Source: Castanea sativa
Lineage: Eukaryota > Streptophyta > Magnoliopsida > Fagales > Fagaceae
Direction: 5' to 3'
Assembly: GCF_040712315.1 (NCBI RefSeq)
Contig: NC_134013.1
Location: 46,219,501-46,283,500, forward strand
Length of the DNA: 64,000 nucleotides
Below the pieces are notes generated by a model. It searched no databases. It worked only from the letters and a program-made list of their open reading frames with translations, and was not told where the DNA came from. Each line of letters begins with the position of its first letter. Position 1 is the stretch's first letter. The position numbers and the translations under genes were made by a program. Below are positions 32,646 to 45,261 of the stretch, piece after piece.

Positions 32646-33576
32646 TGTAAGATCACACCCATTTAAGAAGGTGATGGGATCAAGCTATGATATGGTATAT
32701 TTTGTAATCTTAGATTAAGATAATATTAGAAAAAATCAAATCAACCAAATACTTTAAGGTAATGTGTAACATATCAAGGGCACAGTACAACGAACTATTA
32801 CCTCCTTTCAGTAAATTGTGAAGTTAAAGAACTTTGCATTAAATACTTTGAGCCCAAGCTAGCATGTGAAAAAGGAAGATTTTATGTCTTGGTGGATCAG
32901 CATTTGTTATTAATTGTAAATAGATGGTGTTTGGCAATAATACTTCAGTGATGAATCTACTATCTATATTGTTTTGGATTCCATATTTTGATGGCAAGAG
33001 GAATTTTCGGTGTACTTGATGGTTGCTTAAGGGTTTAACATATGATGATAAAAATATAGCAAGTAGGATAGACGAAGTAAAAGTATAGGATGGGGGCAAT
33101 TAGATTGGAAAACACTAACTGATACTGGGCTGTAAAGCGAACCAAGCTGCTCATGACAGTTATAATTTAGCTCGATAAAATGTTCATCAAGAATTAAACA
33201 ACGCAAGCTCGAAGATGGTGAGTTTATATGACATGAAAAATTGGAAGATTAAGGATTTAGAAACCTCATAGTTGTGTATTGTGTAGGATGGCTGCAACTC
33301 TATTCCTACAACTGTAATTTTTGGACTTAGTTCCAATAATGGATGATAGCTATAAGATGTTATTAAGGATTCTATGTGTTATAGGATTTCTGTTTAACTT
33401 TTGCATAATATCACACTTTGATATTAACAAAGTAGGCACTAGATTGTGCTTTTTGGGAAGTTTGATCTATTCAATTTTCTTTCCCATTATATGAGTTATT
33501 TTATTATTCTTTGTTGACTGACTTATGTGCTGCATTATCTATGGGTAACAACCATCATTTTGTTATTTTGGTACAA
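32646..33576. other. ASF1-copy intron, nothing else recognised
   Basis: AT-rich sequence leading to exon 2 of the ASF1 copy. A short frame near 33120-33250 looks weakly coding but cannot be identified. Confidence 0.4.
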
Positions 33577-33666
33577 ATTTGGAATGGAAACTAATCTATG
33601 TGGGATATGCTGAGGATGAGACTTATGACCAACTACTAGAGAGTGTGCTTGTTGGGCCAATCAATG

Positions 33667-34169
33667 GTCAGTGTTGTGTAAATCAACTTTGGAGCCTTTA
33701 GATCATTCACATTTGCTCGTGTAAAATTTTTTGTCTATTTTAATATAAGAACTTACTTTTTCTAAATTGCTTAACCACTTTTCAATATACCCTACATAAG
33801 ATTATCTATTATATATTCTATTTTATTTAAAGAATAATTTTTCATTGGTTTCTTATAATTATTTCTCTTTTTTTTTTTTTTCAAGATCCTTCCTTTGTTT
33901 TCTAAGCAAACAAACATCAACTCAACCTAAATCCACATCCTTTGTTCTTTAAGCAAACAAACACCCAAATCTTTTTTTCCCATTGCAAAACCCAATCCCC
34001 TCTCTTCTTTAGCCTGATTTCCACTATTCAACACATGTGCTTATTCAAGAATCCACACACAAGCATAATATGCCTCCAATGCAGTAATCTCAACAACCAC
34101 CTCCATTACCGTATCAAAATTATAACTCAGCACCTTACATTTCTCCTATCTCTAGTCACCACAAGATTT
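33667..34169. other. no recognisable gene
   Basis: AT-rich. The expected ASF1 exon 3 was looked for and not seen. Confidence 0.4.
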
Positions 34170-35137
34170 GCAGCATATAAAAATTATCACCCACAGCAAG
34201 ATGAGCGTGAGAACAGTGATTGGTAAATCAAACACGATTGGATTTGTAGAGCGAGCACGACTATGCAAGAAGAACAATGGACATCACCTTTTGATTTGCA
34301 GAGCAAGGCTTGATCTTGAACCAAGGTTGAGGTTGATTATTATGGGTTTGATGAATTTGGGATCTAGGTTTAAGATTTGAGTTTTGCTGATGATCAGATC
34401 TCAAATGGCATTTTTGCTAGGATTCAAGAGGGGGAGGAGGGGGGGAGGGGGAGAGAGAGAGGGAGAGAAATGAATTAAAAAAAAGATATATATACACACA
34501 CACACACACAATTAACTTGTAAATTTACAAAGTTATGCACTACTTAATGCTGGTCATTTTTTGGCAAAATTGTGTAAACTTTACATCCTTTTCTATTATG
34601 CATCCACTGATATGAGTGCTCTTAGGGAGATTTAAACAATAAAGCCTATGCAGCATATAAAAATTATCACCCACAGCAAGATGAGCGTGAGAACGGTGAT
34701 TGGTAAATCAAACACGATTGGATTTGCAGAGCGAGCATGACTATGCAAGAAGAACAATGGACATCACCTTTTAATTTGCAGAGCACGGCTTGATCTTGAA
34801 CCAAGGCTGAGGTTGATTATTATGGGTTTGATGAATTTGGGATCTAGGTTTAAGATTTGAGTTTTGCTGATGATCAAATCTCAAATGGCAGCATTGCTAG
34901 GATTCAAGAGGGGGAGGAGGGGGGGGGGGGAGAGAGAGAGAGAGAGGGAGAGAAATGAATTAAAAAAAAGATATATATATATACACACACACACACACAA
35001 TTAACTTGTAAATTTACATAGTTATACACTACTTGATATTGGTCATTTTTTGGCAAAATTGTGTAAACTTTACATCCTTTTCTATTATGCATCCACTGAT
35101 ACGAGTGCTCTTAGGGAGACTTAAACAATAAAGCCTA
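34170..35137. repeat. 480-bp tandem duplication
   Basis: Two copies in tandem, 34170-34649 and 34650-35137, starting 'gcagcatataaaaattatca' and ending 'aacaataaagcct'. Differences are few substitutions plus length changes in the G/GA tract and the AC tract. It probably arose inside a small non-autonomous element; no coding capacity. Confidence 0.95.
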
Positions 35138-35845
35138 GTTGCTAATTTTGGAAACAGTAGGGTGCATACTATATCAGGTATCAACAAGGATCTTCTACCA
35201 ACAATTTACCCTTCCAATCCAATATTTTGCTATTCTTGAGTCTAGGCTCATTGCATATGCTATCATCTTATTTGCACCTTCATCATTTTGTTACCCCTGA
35301 TTCGTTGCAATTCACCTTTTTTACAATTTAACTCAATGGTAATTTGCTGCAATTCACCTTATTTACAAATTAACTCAATGGTAAGCTTAGTAGTATTGTT
35401 CCTAAGACTTGATTTGTAGATATATTATATATTTCAAAAAAATATTTTAAATGCCTAAGAAATCTTTAATGATCCCAGCAAGCATTGCTAGAGTTCAAAT
35501 AGGTTAAAGATGCAAATTCTAGTTGAGTCATGAATTTTGATATTTGTTAAATGTGTGACTAGAATGTCAGCAGTAGTGGCACATCACGGCAAAGATTAGA
35601 AGTAAAAAGTATTCTACATGATATGCAACAAATTTGGATGACTATATTCTAGTGTTCCTTCGGGATGCCTTTTCTTGTTAAAAAGTGATTTTGGATGATC
35701 ATCCTTGCCCAGATCGTGATTAAGAAATTAGACCTAAAGCTATGGAAATTGGGTGTGGGTCTTTTTTTGAAATGCATGGTCTTAAAAATTGATTTAGACA
35801 GTGTATGATAAGCTTGAATGGGGATTCATTCAGGTTTCAATGAGA
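35138..35845. other. no recognisable gene
   Basis: AT-rich. Two short near-repeats at about 35300-35380 share 'caattcacctt..ttaca..ttaactcaatggtaa'. Confidence 0.4.
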
Positions 35846-35980
35846 ATATTGAAAAATCCTAATTTAGCTCCACGTAAGATAGCCAAATTTGGTTGAGCAA
35901 TTGACATTATACATTCTCACATACAAGGGGAAGGTCATAATTTGCAAGAACATTCTATGGTCTTAATAAGAGGAGGAAGG
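35846..35980 (+). pseudogene. rps12: mitochondrial rps12-like fragment
   Basis: The + strand carries RKIAK, then after a frameshift [24 protein letters not shown]. This is the central core of mitochondrial-type ribosomal protein uS12; the chloroplast protein differs ([17 protein letters not shown]). A CGA-to-TGA-like stop and a one-base shift break the frame. It stops at the GGRV codons, where KDLPGV would be expected. I infer a nuclear insertion of mitochondrial DNA, now decayed; a degraded nuclear-transferred copy is the alternative. Confidence 0.8.
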
Positions 35981-35990
35981 GTGTATCCCT

Positions 35991-37167
35991 TGGTGGAAAT
36001 ATGCATGCACGCAGCGGAAAAATAACAGATCTACTTCATTCATAAATGTTAACATGCACTATGTAAGTTTCAGAATTTGAGAACAAGAGAATGTACCTTT
36101 CCAATTAGGCTGGCCTTTTGGGCCTTTCCAATTGGGCTTAAGTGTGTGGCTTGAAGTGGGACCAAAAGGGATCAATAAGACACTAGCTCCAATGGGTCTT
36201 GAGCTTTTTTGTCAACTCTTAACAAGTTCAAAGTTACCATTAGTTATATTTAATACCACTATATAAATATAATTATATCCTAAGACTAAGCCTTATTTAT
36301 AAATTATATCCTAAGACTTTATTGTACATGCAATATCTTCATAAAATATTCGTAGTAACACAAAGTCATGAATGTAGACTGCCACTTTGTAAATTATTAC
36401 ATCTTATCCTTGAGTACCCGGTTTAATCTTTTAAGTTATTTATCATATATTTATGAAATTCAATTCCATAAATATATACTTTAATAACTCCTTACTAAAG
36501 TGGTTTGGCCTAACTTTCTGAATAACTGAACCCATTAAACTTATTTCAATGCAATATTTTATATCTCCGTTAAGAGACTATGAATTCCATCTTGAGAATA
36601 TATGTTCCATCAACACTAAATGTGATTGCCCAACATACTGAGGTTTTGACCGTAACAATAGATCTCACTCCTGATATATCAAAGCAACCTACACTTCATG
36701 ATCAGGTCAATTATTCTCTTAAGATTAAGAGCTCATGTAAATATAAGTCATGAGTTTATTATTCAATTGACAGTCGTCAGGAGAATAATAAAACTCACAG
36801 CGGTTTAGTTCAATATGTCTTAACTCTTAAAACATATCAACATACCAATTAGAAATTTTCATTTCCATGATCAAAACAAATCATCTTAGTTGATATATTA
36901 TAGTCTTCACAAATGAAATGCCCAATTTCATCACCGACTACGAACTATAATTCTGAGTTTACAAAGAACTTGTGATTTATATCTTCTATGACTAAATCAC
37001 ATACAATGCATCTCATGGACTATATGATAATATCACAATATTCATGTTACTATTATTTTTAGATAATTAAAAAAAATTATTAAACACAACATTAAGTCAT
37101 ACATAATATCATAAATAATAACATACATAGCATCATACAATAGGATTTAAGGGCACTAATCCTAACA
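35991..37167 (-). mobile_element. solo LTR with 5-bp target duplication
   Basis: A 1177-bp block starting TGGTGG.. and ending ..CCTAACA on +, flanked by tccct at 35986-35990 and 37168-37172. On the - strand it starts TGTTAGGATTAGTGCCCTTA. There is no internal region, as expected after recombination between two LTRs. A related LTR lies inside the chromovirus at 49217-51076, rearranged by an inversion. Orientation is inferred from the TGTTRGGAT.. start. Confidence 0.9.
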
Positions 37168-37172
37168 TCCCT

Positions 37173-38864
37173 GACTATATATAGCTTTTTCAATGAAAGA
37201 AATTTTCTGCTCATTATAGAAGCAGCAAAAGATAGGGGATTTAGTGTTGTAATGTTAAGAGGTCATGATTCCTTAGTCATCAAGTTTGAAAAAGCTTTGA
37301 AACTAGAAAGGATGGAATGATGTTACTAACCATGTGTTATGGTTCAATAACTACCCCCATTCTTCTAAAATAAAAATAATAAATAACTACCCCCATTGAA
37401 TTATTTGGTCCTACTTTCTAGCAATTGGATCAGAGATGGAAAGGAATCTATAACTTCTTCACTAAGACCTAGAGCAGCTAAGTGAGGAAGTAAAATTAAT
37501 CCATATTCATACACGAACTTTTTTAGTATGAAATGAGCCACTTCAAATAGGTTCATTGCTCCGTCCCTGAATACGCTTAATCTGGCATAAGGCTTAATAT
37601 TTGTTGCAATGGTAAGAGTCAAATTGTCTCAAATATTTGCCAAGAGTCTTGTAGTTTAGTTGACACCTTCCTATACACAGAATGCTTGGGGGTCTTGTGG
37701 GAGAAAATGTCTAACTTGTGAGTTAGCAGTATATTGTAACTATCTTAAAAATAAATAAATAAATAAATAAAGTCTCAAATGCCTAATTTGAGACTGGGAA
37801 GTGGCCATTTCATGGGAAAACAACATAAAGACGAAGATCTTTCACCTTTGCAGGAGTACTTTTGACCTTGACATTACCAATATTGTCGTATTTAGTTTCA
37901 ATTTGATGCTGTAACATTAGTTCAGACCCACCTTTTGAACTTTTTTCATTTTAGCTCTACTACTGAAAAATTCAATTAATGGAGCATAGAACTTTGCCGG
38001 GTAGAATAAGAGTGTGAGTCTTCATGCCTATGTATTAGTATATAGGCTTGAATTTCTAAGAGATCATATGATAGAAGCGTGGTGCACATTGTTAGATCTA
38101 GGAATAAATCTGAACCTTGAAATGAGTCCTTTTCATTTCATTCCAAATAGAGAGGATCCTATGCCTTGGTGAGCATGGTAAAGACTTGAAAGGTCCGTAC
38201 TCCATTTTCATTGTTATATTTGACATGCTTGAGGACATCTTACTAATTTTTTATAAGGAAACGCTATAAAGAACCTTATCAATGCCAAGCTTCTTGTAAT
38301 TACAAGGGGTGCCTGAAGCAACCTTTCTTGGGCAGATTAGAAAATATGCAATATACATATCAATTGCTTAAGAAAAAAAAAAATAGAGTATAATAACACA
38401 GATTTCCCAAACAGTATTAAATTTATACGCATGATGAACACATGTCAACTGAATATGGTGAGTGCTAAAAGCAAATGCCCAGATGCACAGCATCCCATGA
38501 TCTTGATTTTCAGGAAGAACAGTATTTTGGAGTTTCTCAAACCAACCAATGTGTTACAGAGGGTGCTAAAAACCAAAAATCCAATGCATTGCCTTCTACA
38601 AAGTAGAGAGCAGCATACAGTTCCAGATCAAACACACCCCAACCTGGAAGGAGAGTGAATGGAAAGGAAAAAATAAATAAAATAAAAAAGAAGGAAGCAA
38701 CTAGTGTTAAGTGATCATTTTGGAATTTATCAAACCAAGTAATGCCTTGCACAGGATGCCAAATGTTTGTAGCTCTGCAGAAATGGTGAAGTCCTTTGAT
38801 TCAATTCTTGCTGCCATATATTCACTAGCAGTACAGCAAAGGAAAAAAAAAAGCGCAACATTCT
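37173..38864. other. intergenic / probable 3'UTR of the zinc-finger gene
   Basis: AT-rich, with a SINE-like unit (37636-37770). At about 38500-38780 two partly similar segments share 'tttggart..tcaaaccaa'. The part next to 38865 is probably the 3'UTR of the minus-strand gene; its end cannot be placed. Confidence 0.4.
37636..37770 (+). mobile_element. tRNA-derived SINE relative
   Basis: The head 'agagtcttgtagtttagttg', followed by 'gacacc', matches the SINE at 23557 (agagccttgtagctcaattg). It ends in an (AAAT)n tail. Target duplication not resolved. Confidence 0.65.
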
Positions 38865-41800
38865 TCAGTTCTCATTTTTACGCCTTTTCTTGGCTGGGCT
38901 TTTTGCTGATTGCTTTGCTCTGCTGATTTTCTCTTCATCTCCGGTTTTCTGTAACTTACAGAGAGCAATTTGATAAGCCATTTATAAGCTCAAATCTAAG
39001 ATTACATGCAATCATCAAGGAACGATGTTTATTACCTTTGTTTTTTTCTTTTTCTCACCATGCCTTCTTCTGTTTTTCCTTTTTTTACCACCCTGAGACA
39101 GATTAGCATGAATGTATTAGTTACTTGTTTGAACATCTAATCTTTGATCTGTTAATTTAATCATTGTTCCAGAACTCTGAAATTAAAATAACAAACCAAT
39201 GGAATAGCTAAAATTCGAGCATTCATCTCTGCAGCGGTCTCTTGGTTCTCAATCTCCCCATCACTGTTGAGCATGGCCTTCAGCCTACCTTCATTTAATA
39301 ATTTCTCAGATCGAGCATGTCTCTAAAAAATCAAAAACGTTATAATTAGGTCAACAATAGAAGGCCTATAACCCAATGCAAATGGTGACAATTCCCCCAA
39401 TGTGAATTAACTTGAGGGTTTATGGCACAACATACAGACAACCAGAGTGATATTCTTACACGTATCGGTTGTCCACAATCTGTGCAAAAAAACTGCCTTT
39501 CCAGTATTATCAGAAAAAAAAAATAAAAATCAACGGATATTACTTTTGTGTTGAATTGGAAAAAATCAGTTTTGAGGAAGCTCAAAAATAGGCAAGCCTA
39601 CAACTCATTTGGGTTTGGCCATCTGATAAAAGTTTAATTTCTTGTTTGGAGGTCCTATTTGGGCCAACCTGGATATAACCAGGTCAGTTTGCTACAACAC
39701 CCAGTACTGGAGATGAAAAGTCCATGTGGTATTATCACTGTGATCCAAAGCAGATCCATGGGAAGCCAAATCCAGCATGGTGATGGCTGAGGTGAGCTCA
39801 TGCTAAAACATAAATTTTTTTCTAGCTTCATCGCACCAATTTGAATTCTCTATTTACTAAACCAAAGGCTACACAATTGATCAAATGCACTTATTCTAAG
39901 AAATAAAAGCTGTAAAGGAAGAGTGTAAATGCCTGAGCTCATCATTAAGTATTCAAATCGTCACATTGCCAGATCATGATGAGAAAGATCAATTATTGCC
40001 CTCAATATAATAGAGGGGAATAAAGACACATACTCTTGGAATAAAAAAGGTTATTCTATTGCACTTTCTCCTATTAATAAAAGGTTTAAGGAAGGAGTGT
40101 TAGTGTCTGAACTCATCATTAAGCATTTAAATCAACAGACTCCCTTGCCAAAGCAGATGAGAATGATCTACTATACCCTCATTAAATTGATGGGAAACAT
40201 TCAGCAGTTATAACTAAAATATATAGATTAATATATGGTTTGTAGGGATGATGTAGCTGCATATAAAAACAACTATATTTTTAAAGATCTGAGGGAAGGA
40301 AAAGAAGGATATTCACAATTGAAGATTTAACTTTCACATATGTCTAGGAGTAAAGTTGTTAAAGCCATTGTTGGATTAAGAATTGCAAATGCTGATTCAA
40401 TTAAAGGGAGAGACATCTTACCTTGGACTCGAGATGAGCCCTCAGTGTCTCCTCATTTAAACAGATAATTCTAGGGCATATCCTGCACTTAAAAACCGAT
40501 TTGCATTTTAGAATACAGTCTGGAATATCTTCAAGTATTGATTCCTTTTGAGCCGTGATATTAGACTGTATCTTCAGTTCTTCATAATCACGTTTACCAG
40601 ACAACTGACTGTCAGTACGGATTTGTCTTTCATTTCCAGTTTCAGCATCATCATCACTTATTGGTAGACCTACCATGCAAAAATATGCATCCATGAAAAA
40701 TACATTCTTCCAGAATGAAGAGAAGCCCACATTTTGAAGAAGAATGTTATGATATAAAATGTACTCTAGCACATCAAAAAGAATAAATTTTGATACTATT
40801 AAAAAATCGCAAAAGGGGCCCTCTGATGCAGGACAAAACCAAAACAATGCATCACAGAAATTAAAGAACATAAATAAAATAAAATAAAAGGACACGGCTA
40901 GTGCATGTGGTCTTACTAGTTGTCACTATCTTTTAGAATTCCCAAATTCACTTAAATTTTGCACATAATTATTTCATTATTTTGGGTTAGATTGTGCTCA
41001 TCAATGTGAGCATGAAGTAATCTATTCTCTTAATAAAATATCCTTATTAATTATAGAAAAATAAAGGATAGGTCTTTGGGCCAAAATTATAAGTTCCAAA
41101 CTTATTATCCTAGTAGGAATAGAAAAGAAATTTACTTTTCTTGTAAAATTGGATTATTTCATATTTTTCATTTTTTTATTCATTGAGATGGATCGGATTC
41201 ATGTTTTTTAGATAGAGATAAGATTTCAAATTATTGTTAGTTGAGGATTTTATGGGATGTAATGTTTTGTAATCCTAGAAACTTAAAAAAATAAAAAGGC
41301 TCTGGGTACTGTCTTTTTAATCAAACTATTATTCAATAGAAGCTTTCTTCTTGGGAGAAAATTCTCTATGCTTGATAGTGATAGACCCTTGCATGGTGAA
41401 GCCTAAGGTTTTCTTGCTGCTACAGGTTATGAACCCTATACTATCATGCATCTCCACCCTGGGCTCTTGCAGCAGTAGCATGCATCACATTAGAATGGAA
41501 AACAAAATACCACCCTCTCTAACTCAACCCTGATGACTAATTAGATATGAAACAACAACGCATATCTGCTTCCAAACAATCAATATATACTACTCATGAA
41601 TGTAGCAAGTAAAACAGGAAAATTAACTTTCAAAGGTCAATCCTGAATCCACCCCACACCACAAATCATGCCAAAATTCCATCCCCTATCTTAAATGTCT
41701 AAAACTTCTTATAGGCATCCTAACCTTCTTACAAAATTACAGATTAGTGTCATTATGGATTGGTGTGTGTTGTGTAAATCTCACGGAGGACATTGATCGT

Positions 41801-44800
41801 TAATTTCTGCATTCAGTGCATTTTTGGTGTTGCAAGTGAGCTATGGGCATTCATTTTGTCTCTTTCCGGTCTCAATTGGGAGAGGCCGAAGAGGATATCA
41901 GATCTGCTCAATAATTGGTCTGGTCTGTGTGGTAAGAAGACATATTCAACTATCTGGGGGGCTGTTCCTGCGTGTTTACTATGGACTATTTGGAGGGAAA
42001 AGAATCTTCAAGCTTTTGAAGGGACAGAACGCTAACTTATTCAACTTAAATCTCAGATTTTTGGGTCTCTGTTTGAGTGGCAGCAGGTATATTGCTCTGC
42101 TGTCACTTCAGGTTCAGACTTTCTGGCCTTTTTGGACAGTTTGTCTTTTGCTTGACTCATTGTGCTGACTGATTTCGATTTTTTTTTTTTTATAAATCTT
42201 GAGTATCCATGGTATCTTGAGTGCCTTGGCCTATCTTTTTCTTCTTTACTTCAATAATGTTCTTTTCTTACTAATTAAAAAAAAAAATCAGACAAAATTC
42301 CACATACAAACCCCATACGGACCTCAAACCATAGTTTTAAAAACCAGAACAGGCCGACTGGTCTGATTGGTTCCATTGTAACTAATAATACTTATACCAA
42401 GGTCATGACCAAGCCTTATGGAAGCCTTCTAAGAAAGGTGTGTTTGAGGTGTCTTCATACTATAATGCCCTTAGGGGTTCTCCATGTAGGTCTTTTCGGA
42501 TGCAGGGATTCTAAGGGGGCTGCTGTTTAGGCTTAGAATTGATTAAGGGAAACGAGAGTTGCTTAGAACAGTGAATAAGGTGTGACAAAACCTTCTTAAG
42601 AGAAATCCATCTCTTGAAAATAGCACTAGGCTAATCTATGAAATTGCATTCAAAACTAATAACAAAGTAACTACAATGTGGTACTTACACTATTTGTTTG
42701 GCATTGGAGCCTTCTAGATGCTTGACAGGTGTCCAAATCCTATTGGCTAATGCTTAAGCAATCATCTAACTAACTAACTAACTAACTATTCTTAAGAGGA
42801 TTAGGATGCAACAACTTGAAATGCCCTGCATTATTTTCCTTGGAAGAGCATCTGGTTTGCCACGGTCCCACAAAAGTGGAATTCTTTGTGCAGACTGCTG
42901 CTCTTGGGAAAATCCTGACACAACCTTCTCAGGCAGGGCACATTTTGATGGTTGATTGATGTTTCACGCACAAAAGTAGTGGGGAGTCTATCGATCACCT
43001 ACTACTTCATTGTCACTTGGCTTTAAATATTTGGTCCTTTATTTTCTCCTTGTTGGGACTGAGTTGGGTGATTCCCAATTCTGTGGCTGGGTTGTTGGAG
43101 TGTTTGCAGGGACAGTTTCAGTGCCACATAGCATTGAAGGTATGGAGAGCTTTGCCTTTATGTGTCATGCGGATTTTGTGGTTAGAAAGAAAGAAACAAG
43201 CAAGTATTTGAAGGAGTAGAACGGCCCCCCTTTTATCACAGATCATATCTTGCAGATTCTGTCACTGGATGCACACTCTAAGCAGCCTCCACTTGATATC
43301 TTTGGTTGAATTCATTGACTCCCTTTTTGTGATTGTATTCTTTAAAAGGGATAGTACACGTCTTAATATGTGCCTCTCTCCTTTCCTTTTCTAATAAAAC
43401 ATTTACTTACACAAAAAGAATTAATACCTATACCAATCCAGTTCACACCCACACTTGCAAATATTAAAAGACCAAGTAAACCAGCAATCCAACTGTCCAA
43501 CCGCCAAAACTAGGAATTGCTTTAACCCATTTTGACCAGTTTAATGCTTCTAAATAATACCAAAATAGTGCTAGCCCATGTTTAAATCCTGTTGAAGTGG
43601 CAAAAAATCCAATCCACTCATTTCACAATGAATGGACATGATTTTAAAAGCTCTATGTTAGAATTACCATAAGAAATTAGGAGGATCCCAATCCTACATT
43701 TTTTTTTCCTTCTTTTTGCATTCTTTTTTATAGGCTCTAGCTAGGCAATCACTAGATAGAACAAATAGTCTCCAATCAAAGCACAAACACTAATTTCCAT
43801 AAAAGGCCAAAATATTCACCCATCATGTTACTTCTCATCCATATACTACACAGTGCAAAAGAATCCTACATATCAATGCGTTTACAATCACACAAACATC
43901 ATTGGGACTAATATTTGGTGGAAAAAAAAGTCCATGTAAGCCTTATAAATTTTTTTAACTAAAATTTTAGAGCCTGGTTCATGAGATGTGAAACTGCCTA
44001 ACTTCAAGTTGTACTTTCAAATACTTTGAGAAAGTTGAAACAAAAACAATTATTGACACAAAGAAAGACCTTAAATAGGTATAACATATTTGCGTTTTTG
44101 TCAGCTATGTTTCCAAAGTTCTAATTACTATTATGCATCATTAAAACAACTTGTAAAATCCAATATAATACCAAAAAAAAATGTCAAAGATGACAGTCCA
44201 ATACTTTGAGGGGGTGATATCAAACATAGCTTCTGTTGCTTGGCCAGGCAAAAGGCATAGTGGCAATATTATCATAGTGGTTATATCATATATGCATGTC
44301 ATTTTATCTCAACAACATGGTCACATACTTCAATTATTGCAGACAATATGAAGAAATCCTACCTGATGATTCAAGATCAACCTCATTTGCCGAGCTATCC
44401 TCACTCTCATAACCTGAAACCAGGAAAAAATAGAAGCAAAAATGTAAATTGGAAACAATGAGGTTGTTGTTGGTAAAAGATTCTTTCAGTAACATTTTTG
44501 CTACTAGTAGTTGAAGCAACAAGATGTTCACAAAAAACATCACACGAAGTTTACACAGAAGGTTCCCCCACCCCACCTCTGATAAGCATAAGAAAAAATC
44601 AAATCATATGAAATAACAAAAGCAGCAGCATCAGTAGATATTGCTGCTAACCTACCACAAATTTTCCATCATCACAAATATTCATGTATGATATAATCAA
44701 CTAAAGAAGAAGTATGTGCACAAATTTTACTGTGAATGCAATCCTGTTCTTGTAAGCTTACTTGTGAGCACTCTAGCAGATACCAAGAACCAATTGATGT

Positions 44801-44834
<34 letters not shown>

Positions 44835-45018
44835 AAATAAGAATGAACAAACCAGATGAGGTAGAGCAACATTCATTATTCTCTTGCACTTCTGGAACTG
44901 CATCGTCTTCTGATTCTTCTATTTCTTCTGCTTCTAATTCGGAGTCAGAAGACGAAGATGAATCTGAGGCATCATCTTTATTGGCATGTTCTATATGGTA
45001 GAACTGCCTCTTTATCAT
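38865..45018 (-). CDS. U1-type C2H2 zinc-finger nuclear protein, complete
   Basis: Coding exons on the - strand: 45018-44853, 44413-44363, 40669-40422, 39322-39197, 39092-39036, 38948-38865 (TGA). All borders are GT/AG with compatible phases; 732 nt, 243 residues. Domains: residues about 15-100 are acidic and serine-rich (SDSSSSSDSELEAEEIEESE; GYESEDSSANEVDLESS). A single zinc finger, FKCRICPRIICLNEETLRAH then LESKRH, spans the exon junction (C-x2-C-x13-H-x5-H, the U1/matrin type seen in RNA- or pre-ribosome-associated proteins). Then comes EKLLNEGRLKAMLNSDGEI. Residues about 195-243 are Lys/Arg-rich (GGKKRKNRRRHGEKKKKTKK; KKRRKNEN), a nuclear or nucleolar localisation type. I do not recognise the exact family. 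The start is the first ATG after a 5'UTR intron and an A-rich leader. Confidence 0.88.
39890..40210. repeat. diverged tandem duplication in intron
   Basis: Two segments (about 39890-40025 and 40060-40200) share 'aaggaagagtgtaaatgcct', 'gagctcatcattaag' and 'gatgagaa..gatc' words at roughly 170-bp spacing. In the intron 40421-39323 of the zinc-finger gene. Confidence 0.55.
41690..42290 (+). mobile_element. 5'-truncated LINE in the zinc-finger gene intron
   Basis: The + strand encodes a zf-RVT/C-terminal ORF2 region with frameshifts: IMDWCVLCKSHGG, ELWAFILSLSGLNW, VPACLLWTIWREKN. It ends in 'ttcttactaatt' plus poly(A) (about 42276-42288). A possible target duplication is the decayed 'caaaattcca' word near 41670 and 42294. 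Opposite in orientation to the host gene. Confidence 0.82.
42330..43650. mobile_element. possible non-autonomous hAT element, host of a LINE insertion
   Basis: The left end, catagttttaaaaaccagaa, matches the terminus of the hAT element at 55974-57036 (catggttttaaaaatcg). A degenerate right end may lie near 43625-43650 (gattttaaaagctctatg). The 8-bp duplication was not found. Confidence 0.4.
42400..43421 (+). mobile_element. 5'-truncated LINE with target duplication
   Basis: The target duplication is taatacttatacca (42386-42399) against taatacctatacca (43422-43435): 14 bp, one transition. The + strand encodes a decayed zf-RVT segment (SIDHLLLHCH around 42985-43015; LSWVIPNSVAGLLECLQGQF at 43060-43120). 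The 3' end reads 'ctaataaaac..acacaaaaagaa'. In the 3.7-kb intron of the zinc-finger gene. Confidence 0.85.
44804..44832. repeat. (GA)n microsatellite
   Basis: Lies 21 bp inside the first coding intron of the zinc-finger gene, near the donor at 44852. Confidence 0.95.
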
Positions 45019-45261
45019 TTTTTTTTTTTTTTTCTCTTGGAATTTAACTGTAAGAACCAACACAAGAATACATTCAGAACATTAAAGTGATAAAGTCTGC
45101 AATTTTAGGGATTACATTACACAGTGCCAAATGACAGAGTGAGAAAGTCAAAATACTACACCCTTCTGACACTGTCGGACATTATATCTTCTACTGTATT
45201 GGTTTTGTGCTTTGATTTAAAAAAGGTGATACATGCCACCCCTAACTAAAACATCATATTC

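Larger units (their letters stand above)
27719..33666 (+). pseudogene. ASF1: ASF1 histone chaperone copy, exons 1 and 2 only
   Basis: ASF1 is the H3-H4 chaperone acting in nucleosome assembly. Exon 1 (27719-27827, 36 codons plus one base) reads MSVVNLTNSTIVDN, then PFQFEISYKCLTPPQV and donor G|GTACTC. Exon 2 (33577-33666) reads LEWKLIYVGYAEDETYDQ and LLESVLVGPIN, then a possible donor G|GTCAGT. The exon border falls exactly where the codon for the Asp before LEWKL is expected to split. The acceptor is CAA instead of CAG. A conserved Glu is Lys in ISYKCL and the LKD end is replaced by PQV. No later exon was found in 33.7-38 kb. The separation of about 5.7 kb is largely a Helitron insertion. 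I judge it a decayed duplicate. Confidence 0.85.

Noticed and set aside
35146..35200. 'ttggaaacagtaggg' as a possible ASF1 exon 3 start
   Set aside because: Only the first few codons resemble the expected residues and the rest does not continue as ASF1.
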